Shown here piece by piece: positions 14,035 to 25,732 of a DNA stretch of 64,000 bases. The notes below the pieces were generated by a model that was not told the DNA's origin, searched no databases, and saw only the letters and a list, made by a program, of their open reading frames with translations. How positions within the stretch are numbered: position 1 is the stretch's first letter; every line of letters begins with the position of its first letter. This DNA is from Pipra filicauda (taxonomy: Eukaryota; Chordata; Aves; Passeriformes; Pipridae). The stretch is from positions 124,001 through 188,000 of the forward strand of contig NW_024104449.1 in the NCBI RefSeq assembly GCF_003945595.2, written 5' to 3'. The translations under genes and the position numbers were made by a program.

Positions 14035-14770
14035 ATTTTGCTTGCTGTGGGTTACAACAACCCCATGCAATGCTAAAGGTTTGGGGAAGAATGGCTGGAA
14101 AGTGGTCGGAAAAGGACATGGGGGGTTCTGGTTGACAGCGGCTGAACCTGAACCAGCATGTGCCCAGGTGGCCGAGAAGACCAATGGCATCCTGGCCTGC
14201 TATAATGTAGCCAGCAGGCCCAGGACAGTGACCGTGTCCCTGTACTGGGTACTGCTGAGGCCGTAACCTCAAAGCCTGTGTTCAGTTTTGAGCCACTAAC
14301 TTCAAGAAAGACATTGAGGTGCTGGAGTGTGTCTAGAGAAGGGTAGTGGAGCTGGTGAAGGGTCTGGAACACAAGTCTGATGAGGAACATCTGAGGGAGC
14401 TGGCATTGTTCAGTGTGGAGAAAAGGAGGCTCAGGGGAGACCTAATCACTCTCTAAAACCACCTGAAAAGAGGCTGGTCTCTTCTCCCAGCTAACAAGGG
14501 ACAGGACAAGAGGAAATGGCCCCTGCATCAGGGGATGTTTAGATAGGATGTTAGGAAAAATTTCTTCACTGAAAGGGTGGCCAGATATTGGAACAGGCTG
14601 TTAAGAGAAGTGGTGGAATCACCGTCCCTAGAAGCATTCAAAAAATATCTAGATGGGGCACTTGGGGACATGGTTTAGTGGTGGACCTGGCACTGTTAGG
14701 TTAGTGGTTAGACTTGATGATATTAGAAGTCTTTTCCAACGTTGATGATTCTATGAGTCTGTGATTCTGT
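14035..14770 (+). mobile_element. CR1 3' fragment
   Basis: Degenerate ORF2 C-terminal region and 3' UTR. It starts near ACAACAACCCCATGCA, passes TGCCCAGGTGGCCGAGAAGA and a stretch matching the young copy's GTGCTGGAG...GTCTAGAGAAG, then GGACAAGAGGAAATGG, and ends GATTCTATGAGTCTGTGATTCTG. Orientation and order agree with the young copy at 31,230-32,015. Stops and small indels break every frame. The 5' truncation removes the RT and endonuclease. Confidence 0.92.
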
Positions 14771-14989
14771 ACTGTCCTCTGCAGAAACAAAAGCATTTTG
14801 TCATTAATCTCTCAGCACAGGAAGAGAAGAGAATTGTTGAGCTCATCTGAACACTGGGCTGTCACTTTTATCTTGTCGTCATCTGGGACTTAAGGGAAGA
14901 CGGAAATTCTCTTGTGCGTCTCTTGCCCCACTTAAGTGGTGAAGGGAGACGGTTCTGACTGTGCTGTGGCCTGTGCATATAAACCTGTT

Positions 14990-15182
14990 CCTTAGCATGT
15001 TTGCAGGAGGTTGTCTCAAATGGTGGCCTGCGAGGGCATGGCTTATAGCTGGCACACCCAGCCACGCTTTCCTAGGAGTTCGGCTAAATGTTTGACAGTA
15101 ATGGCGATTGATGGTGTGTAAGTAATGCGGAGAGTTAACAGTGGGGCAAGGTCCAAAACAGTTTGGAAACCATTGCCTTGGA
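14990..15182 (-). mobile_element. Possible hAT (Charlie-like) DNA transposon relic
   Basis: Read on the minus strand, the segment begins at about 15,182 with CAATGGTTTCCAAACTGTTT followed by TGGACC. This resembles the typical Charlie/hAT terminus (CAGTGGTTCTCAAAC-like, then a GGACC word). No matching terminus at the other end or 8-bp duplication could be identified, so the far boundary is a guess. It could be a chance match. Confidence 0.3.
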
Positions 15183-18100
15183 ATGTGTGCTGAAAAATGA
15201 GAGCTGTGATTTATCATTTCCTTCAGAGAAAAACATTTTAGGCAATTCTGACATAAAGCAGTTAGCTGTATCAGATACTTGTGAAGATAATCTGGTATTT
15301 GCTATCATATCTCTCTTCAGCAGATGGTAAAGGCCAGATACTAATTAAGAAGAAGCTGGAAAACTGGAAAAAAAAAGGAAAGAAAAATCTTTAGGTTGAC
15401 AAAATGCTACATTGTGCAATAAATAGCATCTTATTTATTATTTCTGCTAACAATTATGGACTGGAATGAGACCTCTCATAAGGAGTAGATCATGTCTCCA
15501 TCTGTCTACTGCTGGGTTATTACTCTTGCATTTATAGCAAGTAGTTCTGGACTTGTTAAAAGCAGATTATGAAACAGTATGATGGTTAGGACCAAACTTC
15601 AAGAGCCGTTTCTCTACTGTTCATGAGGATAATGCTTGCCCATGGGGACAAAATACTAATCCATTTGCAGCTTTTCTAGGTCCTTTTTACAAAGAGTAAT
15701 ATTATGTTCCTGGATAAACCTCTGCAGACTCAGCCAGAGGTTGAAAAATGAAAGCTAAAATGAACTTTATGAATCAACAGATGAGAGATATGGAATCTTT
15801 GCCAGAGCATATCTGAAAAATGAGCACACAAAGGAAGAATGTAAGTTAGTAATAAAAAATCAGAAATATTTTTCAGTTGAAGGTTTGATGCAAAGTTCTC
15901 TGAAATTTGTCAATACAAAGGCATAAAACCAGCTTTGGCTTAGCTTTTCACTGCCCTCCCTCTCTCCAGAGGGCAGATGAGAATGATGGTGTGGGTGCAA
16001 ACCCCAGGCTGTTTTGAGTTGTGGACATACAGTGGTTCTGAGGTGCTGCAAAGCTCTTGGGGCAGCACTTTGAGTCAAACTCCCAGAAATGGTGCAGTGC
16101 AAAATTAGGTTTGAATGCTCTAGGCTGCATTGAAGAAGAGAAATGGAAACAAAATAATTGGCCGAAAATCTGCACTGGAAGGACATATTTTTCCATGGAA
16201 CCAATTAAGAAGCGATCTAAAAGTAAAGTTAAAAACACTTTTCAGTGTTTCTAGTGATCTACCTAACAGATATTCCCCTTTAGGAAGGTATAGAAGCAAA
16301 TCTTGTTTTATCTCAATAAAACGCAAGGAGATTTGCCTTGTCATAAAATGTATTTTCATTTTCTTGCATGTTGAGCCATACTTTAAAAAGTTTACTTTTC
16401 TCTTCAGAAAGGGTAGATTTTGTTGGGTTTTATTACCTCTTGGCCTCCAGAAAAAAATATGATTATTAAAATTGCACATAATTGTTTGACTCCTTTGGGA
16501 AAAACTTGATGTGCCAAGAAATATTTATCAGTTATTATGCAGATCTAGATCAAATAAATATTTTTCCTTGTATCATAATTTTTTTTAATTATAAAATATG
16601 TGTCTTTATTGCATGCAGCTGGCTCTCCTTTAGTTGTCCATTTCTGTGGGCAGTCTTGGTGGCCTGTTCAACGGGTTTCTGATAGTTTCAGGATGGAACA
16701 TGTGGAATTTTTTGAAATTTCACAATTATTGGATTATTTTGCATTGCTTAACTATGTAATTGAAAATACCATGTGGTCTGTATTGATTAATAAAACATAT
16801 GATCCCTTAGCTTCCCATATATCTTAATTTGTTTGCCTCGAAGTATTGGCAAAACACATGAGTTGTAATTTCCACAGAGTAGCAGTTAGCATAGACAGAG
16901 AAATCTAGGTTCAGAGTAGCTAGCAACAGTAACTCTGCAAGGAATTCCTAGCTGGCCACGGTCCTCATGACCCGCCAGTCTCCTCACAAGCTTTAAAGGT
17001 ATAAATAGAGAGACACTGGCATATCTCTCTTCCTGCCCTTCCAAGCTTCCAGAAGGCATGACTCCTACTGTGCTTTGTTGCTATAGAAAGGTCTGGCTCA
17101 GGGTTTGACAGCTCAAAAGACTGCTTAGGAAAACATGTCTTTGGTGGGGATTAAAAATGACTATCAGTCTCTCTTTCCAAAAGAGATCAGAAACTTAATG
17201 GCATTGATGAACAAGACCTCAGTACAAGTGACTTTGGCTGGAGGTTCTAAAGGTACTCCAAACACCAGATGTTTTGCGAAAAGACACGTTCTTTCTTCAG
17301 TGTTGTTACTGGCAATCTCCTCCTTCCTGCCCTGTTACTAAGTATGGGATAAAATGCCACATTTCTGAAGCGTTAGTAATGCCATGGGATGATAAAAATT
17401 TAGACCTACCAGACTAGAAATTTGGAGGAAAACCACGTCTATTGAAATTCTGCTTTTTCTTCAGTGCAGATTTTCTGTCTTATAATTCTCTGTCGTCTTT
17501 CCATGCTGCATTACAGGGCTGGAAGCGGTGTCTAGCCAGTAGGGACTTTAACAAAGAGGAAGACGTTTACAGGAAAGAAATCCTTTTTTCTGCAGTGTGT
17601 GAAGATCCTTTTGAACGCTTTCTCTTTACCATTTCTTTTGCATTATTTTTAGACTTTCTCTGGCTTATCTTTGCAGTTTCTCATCCTCCTCCTGGCAAGG
17701 CTTCTCTTCTTCAACTTCAGGGGACGAGTAACTACTGGGAAAACCGTGAGGTTTTTTTTTTTAATAAGAACAAATAGTAGTCTTATATTAAATCCAGTGA
17801 ACTTTTTGTTATATGAAACTCTGATGGTTTCTTATGTCCACTTTTTGGTACTCTGTTTGGCATATCTCTAAACTATGGGTTTTTAGCCTAATTACTCTTA
17901 TTGCTGTATGAGAAGTCTCCTCCCTAATATGGAATTTGGAAGGTCTCTTGTACTCATGGAGATTTCTGTTATCATAGAAGTCATTGACAGACTGTAATGT
18001 GTTCAATAAAGCCTTTGATATTGTGAAAGGAAGAGTTATCCCAATTTCTCAGTACTGCTGACCATCAAAGTAAGCCCTCCAAAAGTGTAAAAGTACAGGA

Positions 18101-19197
18101 GGGAAGATCTGGATGCATCTGAAGAGTGAAGAGGAAGCTAAGCCACAGTCCTAGTGCTTTGCTGTTGTCAGCTCTTGGTGGACATCACAAGAAAAGCAAA
18201 TTTTAAGGAAGAATTTTAAAGAGGACAGTGAGGCAGCTTTGTAGTTACTTACAGGGAGCTGCTCCCAAGTTCAAGCACCAATGTAGTGAAAAAAGAGGGT
18301 GAAAATTTAACAATAGATCATTGCAGTTTGAGATGGGGCCATTGAAATGGGCCCATCTCCTGTGTTTCATTTGTCCTCTCAAATATTGGGTAGGAGCTGC
18401 CAGGTAAGTTGTGGTAGGCAGCGTCTGGCCTTGCAAGAGCAAATATGTAGCTATAGCTGATCATGTGGAGAACAATATGCAGGTGATGTAATCCATAAGG
18501 ACTACAGGAAGGAAGTAGCAGAAACTGCCAACAATCGCGGCTGTCTCCCATCTAGTTATTTTTTCTTCTATTTTTCCTTCTTTTCTATGTGTCTGAAGTT
18601 ACTAGAGGTGATTCCAGGAAACAAGGGAGAATTGAGATTTTTCTTTTAAAATAGTGAGGCACTTACTATAATTGCATTAGTGTTTTTGGTAAGTACAGGT
18701 GTCAAGGACTTAGTGCTTCCTTGTTTTGGCAGCTTGTTTAGCACATATGTTATCCTGTAGAAGTAATTTTCCATCTCAGGGTTTTCTTTTCCTTGTGGGA
18801 AAGTGGTAAAGTGGTTGTGGTTTCCCAAAGTTTCTTTTCTGACTCTAGGATTAAAGCTAGTTCGTATCAGCACCCAGATGCTATGCTGGCAGCATTTTTC
18901 CTATCCATACCAGCATGGACAATATAAAAAAAAAATCTGTAGTTGATAAAAGCCACTTTGTAATCTTACTTACTGCTTAATCATTCGGTATGCATAGCCC
19001 TGAACACAATAATACAAATAGAAACTAACAGAGAAAGCAGAAAATATCACCACTTTTGAAACTGAAGAAGGGGGGAAAAGTAACTTATAACATGGTTACA
19101 ATGCAATCAGTAAAGTGGTTCAGTTTAACTAGTCTGTCTCTTTTGACTAGATAAGAGTTCTTCTGGGAGTATAAAGGAGCCCAAACAAAGTTCCTTA

Positions 19198-19243
19198 TAA
19201 CAATAATATAATATAATAAAATAATATATATTATATAATATGA
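19198..19243. repeat. AT-rich low-complexity tract
   Basis: Run of AATAT/ATAAT units with a near-palindromic core ATAATATATATTATAT. No other feature is visible in it. Confidence 0.85.
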
Positions 19244-19994
19244 TAAAAATAACTGCAAATTCACAGCAGTTTGGTGACCCCAGCAAGTGACTTCTTTGTG
19301 TTACCAACAGTAAAACTGCTGACTGGAAACTTGCCAGCTTACAACTGTGCTTGGGAATGACTTTTTTTTTATTTAATTTTGTTTGATAAATATGTATTCA
19401 GTTGTTGCCATAATAAAATGCCGTAGAAGTCCCAGTTGTAGGATCTGCTTAATGCAGTCTGTCCTGTGCCACCTGCTGCGCTTGCCTGATGGATGCCATG
19501 CTTCCATTCAGGAGTTCTCCCTTGTAACAACAAATGTGTGAACAGAAAAGCTTTTCCAAGTGCTCTTATTTACAGTCCTGGAAAATGGACTGAGATCAAC
19601 ACACAAGGTCATGAAGTGCCTGGGGAAAACAGTAGCACTTATTTCCAGAGACATCACAGTGGCATAGCTTATTACTCACAAGCTGCATGTGACATTGTCA
19701 TTTAAAATGCATTCTCTAGTCTATCCAGAGCTGGTTAGCAATTCAAGGTATGTGCCTTTCACGGACCTGAGTTGTTCATATGCTCTGTAGTGTATTGATT
19801 TCAATTGACTTGAAACAACACAGCATTTGGTAGTTGGTTTCTATTTCATAGAAAGATACACATGCGTAAAAGAGTTGACTAATTGTGTGGTTGAATGGAA
19901 TGAGAGGAGTAAATAAATGTTCTCCCAGCATGGGCTATCTCACTGAAAGAAATATAGCAGAAAACCAAGGGTCTGGGTTTCGTGGCTTTAGAAG

Positions 19995-20085
19995 AATAAA
20001 TCTTACTCACAAAAGTAATCATACTGACTTCAATGAGAGTAGCAACACTTGTGGCTGGATTATTCTTAGAGAAGTAACAGAATCT
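19995..20085. repeat. Old palindromic amniote interspersed repeat
   Basis: CTTACTCACAAAAGTAATCA, then TACTGACTTCAATGAGAGTA, then GCTGGATTATTCTTAGAGAA. This follows the order of a known dispersed motif in which two TTACTCAC/GTGAGTAA arms flank a GACTTCAATGG core. Diverged; family assignment from memory only. Confidence 0.4.
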
Positions 20086-20165
20086 GATCCAAAGTGTATA
20101 CCTGCAAGTTTTTGCCTAAGGAGGTGTAGTCTAAAGCCACAACAGTGGCAAAACCCCTCACTTAG

Positions 20166-20213
20166 CGGAACAAAAAATAAAATAAAATAAAAAAGAAAAA
20201 AGAAAGATAAGAA
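20166..20213. repeat. A-rich simple repeat (AAAAT/AAAAG)
   Basis: Run of AATAAAATAAAATAAAAAAG followed by AAAGAAAG. It could be the tail of an old retrocopy, but nothing upstream is recognised as one. Confidence 0.8.
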
Positions 20214-21198
20214 GTTGATTTATTCCTAATTTAAGATAAATCAGTCAGCAGTCTTGGACCTGAGAGACTGTGTGCTTGCAGGACTCAGCTGGTTTAGAGA
20301 AGCTATGTGATCACTGGCTGTGGTTATGTATCCCTGTGGTAGATGCCACATTAAAACATACAGTGGGTCATACACAGAATGTATCAAATCTGAGTGCACA
20401 TAAACAATAAATAGGTCTACACGACTTTGAATGTGGTAAGAATTTCTTAATGTGAGGGGAGTATCAGCACAAAACACGGTTTGAACAGAGCTGTATTAAG
20501 GGAACGGTGCTGTATAAAGGAACCAATGACTTCCCTGAAATGCTCTTGTAGAGGTGCTAGAACATGACTGGCTCAGGACTTGGCTGTTGCTCCTTCAGAA
20601 AGGCTGTTCTTGCCAATGACATATGTGGATGTTCCTGTAGTGCAGCTTGGGTTGCTGTGGCAGTGATGTGAGAGTGTGAGGAGAGAGGCCCAGCACTCAG
20701 CAGTGGTCTTCCCTCCTGCTCTCACCTCTGAGAGCGCAAACTAAAGGAGCTTTTTCTGCTGGAGGTTGAACACTTGGTGTCTGCTCTGCCTGTAGCTGGG
20801 GCCTATGCTGCTCAAAATACTGCTAGAGGTGTGTGAAAAAGATGATTAGTGCACACAGTATTTTGCACAACCTGCTCTCTAACCAGTGCAGCATAAGCAC
20901 CTTCTCCTGGAGAAAGGTACAGCCCTGGCTCTGCAGCAGGCTTATTTGCCTCTCTAGATCTCAGTCAGACAGATGCTTGTTTGCTAGATGGATAAACTGT
21001 CTGTCTGTAAAACTGGGTGTGAAGGATACTGTGAACTAAACAACCTGCCACCACTCTCTCCTATACTGGTATTTCCATGAGTAATGCTTCCTCAGCTCAT
21101 CTTCTGTTCAGAGGTCCTTTCCTCTATGCTATGTGCATTCCTGTTGCTTAGTATCATTTGTTTTTATTTTGGTCTTTCTAGGAGAGGCTGCGTAGACA

Positions 21199-21340
21199 TT
21201 GGGCCCAATCTGGCTTCCTCTAAAGTCTGAAAAAATATTGGCCTTGAACCAGCAAAGCACTTACGGTCCGATAATGCTCCTATAAAATTCAGTGGCAAGA
21301 CTCCCACTCTCTTCAGCAGTGTAGCCCAAAGTACTGGGAT
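21199..21340. repeat. Old palindromic amniote interspersed repeat(s)
   Basis: TGGGCCCAATCTGGCTTCCT opens the segment. It is followed by ACCAGCAAAGCACTTAC and by ATTCAGTGGCAAGACTCCCA. These words match the general layout of old amniote repeats with GGGCCCAATC ends, a CAAAGCACTTA block and a CAATGG...ACTCCCATTGA centre. Possibly two overlapping copies. Confidence 0.4.
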
Positions 21341-22966
21341 TACTCAGTTGCTTGAAGTCATGTGTGTGCCTGAATGGTCTGCTATTTGAAGTCCTAACCA
21401 ATAAAAGCAGGCCTGAAAACAGGGATTTCCATGGTTATTTAATGGGTTCAATATCAGAAACAAATTAATTGTAGATAGTTTCAGGAACTGAATAGAAATG
21501 CAAACTGGAAATTCTTTCCTGAAACTGAAATTCAAAATGAAATTGACGTATTTGAATAGAAATCAGTGGAAATACTTGCAGGGCTCCAAAGACACAGCAT
21601 AACCATGGAGTCCCATCTGCTTTACCTGACAGTATTCAGCTCCTTTGGCTCCAATGGTATCAAAGTCTGTAAAGAAAACTAGTTTTTCAGACTGTTTCAT
21701 GTTATTTTATCATCTTCTCTCTTCCCTTTAGTCCGCAGAGCAGATGCTTGCTTGGTGTGTTTATCAGAGTATCAGCCCAGCCTTGAGTTCTGCTACAGCT
21801 CCCAAGGAAGGCTGTGGAGAGCTGCAGACTTTGGTGTTGAAAGTTTTGGTGCAAGAGCCACTGCACTCTGTGGGAAGTGGAAATATAGTAGGCTTTGGAC
21901 TGCCCCGGATCAGTATCATTCAGACAAAAGTGAGGCAGCCAGAAGCTGATTGTTTCATACCACTCTTGTTTAAACCCTGCTTTGTAACATTGTCATGGTG
22001 AGGAATGTTGTGTATGCTGATGTAAATGAATTCATCTGAGGCATGGTTTTACCCGCAATATATAAGGTTTCTTGATAACCTGACTTCTCTGTAGTCTAGT
22101 TTCCAGGTATTTTACAAAGCAATGTGATCACACTAACTAAAGAACTCTGTGTTAAATTCTGGTTTTGCAGAAGCTAATGCACAAAAATGCATGTATATGT
22201 AACTGTCTACTTCCCATATTCATTTACTATAACAGATTGAAATTTTGGACAGTGATACAATTATTGTGTATGACTGTGGTACCTTCAACTCCATATCTGA
22301 AGAATGACTGCAGCTGCCACTTGAAGGGAGGCCCTTGTGTCCTGTGCTGTTGAAAACCATGCCCTTAAAATCTGAGGCTATCAAAAAGTAGTGATTTAAA
22401 GAAAGTTTGGGGTGTTTAGGGTGTTCTGACAATCCTTTTAGCAACTGTTCTGCTTTGCAGTCTGCCCACAGAAAATGTATATTTATAAAGAAGGAGTGAA
22501 AAGGGTCAGTATAAATAAATATGCCTAATCTCTAATAATAGTACTGTCTAAAATAAAAATCTACCAATTAAAGAAAAAAAAAAGTTGCAGGTTCAATGCC
22601 ATCATTTGCTTGCATAACACCACCACTACAAATCTGCATACACGGACTGCCTTTTCACGGAAATGCTGAACTGCAGTCCTTGGAAATGTAGCTACACATG
22701 AGGTAGGAAGTAATACACCCCACCGAGCTGGCAGGTAGCTGCCAAACAGGAACTTGTGGCTTTGGGTCCTAGATGTATTTCTGTTTTGCTGCCTGACCTT
22801 GCGTATATTTTGCTGAGAGTAGAAGCAGTGGGTTTTACTGCCCCAGCTCTTCGGCATTTGCTTCCTTTGTGTCTCCTTGTCTCCTAGGGAATAACAGAGC
22901 TCAGAGGAACCCATGGGACTTTCCCTTCACACAGGCTGCATCTGATATCTGCCTGGCAAAGGAAGA

Positions 22967-22996
22967 TATGTATGGGCAAAGGAAGGCCCATACATA
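22967..22996. repeat. Perfect 11-bp inverted repeat (hairpin)
   Basis: TATGTATGGGC at 22,967-22,977 and its exact reverse complement at 22,986-22,996, separated by the 8-nt loop AAAGGAAG. A direct repeat GGCAAAGGAAG (22,955-22,965 and 22,975-22,985) overlaps it. Function unknown. Confidence 0.8.
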
Positions 22997-25713
22997 AATT
23001 ATGTGTACTAATATACTGTTCATCCCACACTCACCATGATGTCCATAATCACCCAGCAGGGCTCAGGGTGTGTTTCAAGTGAACATGAGCCACCCTAATC
23101 TAAATCAGTGTGTCCAGTCGCTTTGCACTATCCCAGTATTGACACTCAACCCATCGTGCTGCATGACAGTGAACAGCTGACAGAATAAATCAGGGACCCT
23201 GGACATGAAAAGAATTCACTTGACCTCACTTGACTTGACCTATAATATCTTGTTGGCAAGGGAGGAGAGTAGGTTTTCTCTAGTAAAGTAATCATATCCT
23301 CTTTAATTTTTCTTCTTCCTATTCAGAGCACACTATTGTGTGTGCATGGAGTGAGGGCATTTGTGAGGGAGGAAATACCTTTTCCTTCTTGAAGGTTATT
23401 CTAGGAAACCACAATATAAATCTTTATTCAGTAGAAGGTATTTGTTCCATGAAAAATGTTAATAGAAAAAAAAAATCTTGGATAAACTGAACTGGGGGGA
23501 GAGTGAGGAAGGTCTGGTGTTTTATTCCTGAGCCTGATCATTATTTTACACTGAAGAGACTGAAGAAGTGTGAACTAAAGTGTCATTAATGACTCTCTTT
23601 CTACAAATTATCACAGGGTGTTAACTTTACATGCTAATATGAAAATAATAACAATAATGTACTGTGAGAGGACTAGAAAACATGAAAAAATTCTCAAAAT
23701 TGCGCACTCCAGTTCTTCTGTGCAGTGGAAATCTGACTTAATCAACCATGTGCACGGGGGGAAGCATTCCAAACCCAAAGGCACATGAGGTCTGCGCTCA
23801 TATAAACTTCTCTGTGCCAGAATGGAAGTTATTGGGAGACTTGGTGAGCTAGGACATCAGGCATCTATTTCTGCACCTTCCACAGGCAGATATCAGATAG
23901 ATGAAAGGGATGCTAATGAATGCTGCTTGGATAGTATTCTCACAGATGAAAAAATAATGGTATAAGTACATTACAAATTGATTTGTGTTTTCCCACACAG
24001 ATTTGCTCTGTTTTAAGTAAAGTTATTACAATTGCAATAGTGGCAAAAATATATAATAAATATTACTTTAGGTGATGAGGTATCTTAAGCATGCTAGGCC
24101 CTGGGCAACCCAAAATTTAACAGAAATATAAAATAAATTTCAGTTTAACAGATGCAATTCTTCCAAGTCCATTCAGACTGAGACATTATGAATTTAATTT
24201 CTTGTGCTGTTCTCATTGTTCTATCAAAACAGCTTTTCTTTTAATTGAATCTCTTGTGAATGCTGAAAGAATTTAGTAATAGTATAGCCAGAAATATAAT
24301 TTCCCACCCTGATTCACAATGAATTATTAAATAATGCATACCATTAATGCTCACTTTGAAATTTCGTACTGAGATTCATGACATGCTGGACGTAGCTTCC
24401 AAATATTTGAAATGATGGTACTCGTGTATCATTTATATAAAACTTTGCCGTATATTCTTCCCTTTGTTTATAAAGTTTGTATGCTCACAGTCATGCAACA
24501 TGTTTTCCTTTGTATTATGGATATATTTGCTATTTAGTAATCTTGCCAACATATGTGATAATTTGACATACAATATTTGAGTTACACAAGTGCCTACATT
24601 ATCTGGAAATAAGATGCATTGCCAATGTACTTTGACACAAGATCTGTCCTCATTTATCTGAAGTGAGTTGTAACTGTGCAAGAGTGATTGTAATAAATTA
24701 ACCGTGCTGTCCTGAGAAATTCAACCCTAATTTTGAAGCATTGGTTGTTTAGTTTCATCCAGGGGGAGAGAAGTATTTCAGCTTTGATAACAGTCGTTTG
24801 CAAAGAAACATCACTTGTTACCTTGTTTAAAACTTCTATCAATAAGGCAATATTCATTAAATAGATTACATCACAGTAACTGTTTCAGGTATCTGATTTT
24901 CTTTCAGAAACTTACTCAACACCTTTGATTTTTGTGATTTTTTAAAATTATTTTTTAATTTACTTTTGGCTTAAGGAATTCAGGTTTTATCTTGGGATAA
25001 CGTTTTAATACTGCAGTAAAGAGAATGATAGACTCTTAGTGAATTTTCTACTGGCAAGCCTCCATGAGCTTCCGTGAAGCTATGCTTGTTTACACGCATT
25101 GAAAATTTGGCTCAGTGCCTGGATATGTGATAAAGGTTATCTACCTGCTCCTACTTTTTTCAGATAGAGACATCCTGTGCATATTTTGGCTTTCTTCTTT
25201 CATTCCATTTCAGATAAGGATAGCCTAGCAGACGTGAGTAGTGGAAAGCATTAGACTGATAGGACTTAAGAAGGAAGCTGCTTAGAAAGGAGGACTTGGA
25301 AACTTTTTCATATGGCATAAGGACTGAACAATGACAAAAGTGGCTCTTCTATCCCAGAATAAATGCTAAGGTATTTAGTTTTAACCATTTCATTTGCTCC
25401 ACTGTTGTGAGCTTGTTTTAGAAAGACATATTTTCAGTTTTATGCCATTTTATGGAAAAATACAAAACCTTTGTCTCCTGGAAAGATCATCTCTTTCCCC
25501 AGCTCTGATGCCACGTATTCGTGGCAGGGAGCACTACCTGGATGGCTGGTCTGCCTAAAAGCTTATGGTGTCTGTGTCCCAGCAGTCTAACAGCCTGATT
25601 TTGTAGTATGCTCCCAAGTTTTCAGGAAGTTGCCAGCATTTTTCATTTGGGCTTGGTGTTACAAATTGAACAAGAACATCTTTCATCACATTCTGCTACT
25701 GTTTTTAATTTAA

Positions 25714-25732
25714 TTTTTTTTTTTTTTTTTTT
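25714..25732. repeat. Poly(T) tract, 19 bp
   Basis: Uninterrupted run of 19 T. Read on the minus strand it would be a poly(A), but no retrocopy body was recognised beside it. Confidence 0.95.

Noticed and set aside
20166..20213. A-rich run as the tail of a processed pseudogene
   Set aside because: The preceding sequence is an old palindromic repeat and an unremarkable frame, not a recognisable mRNA copy.
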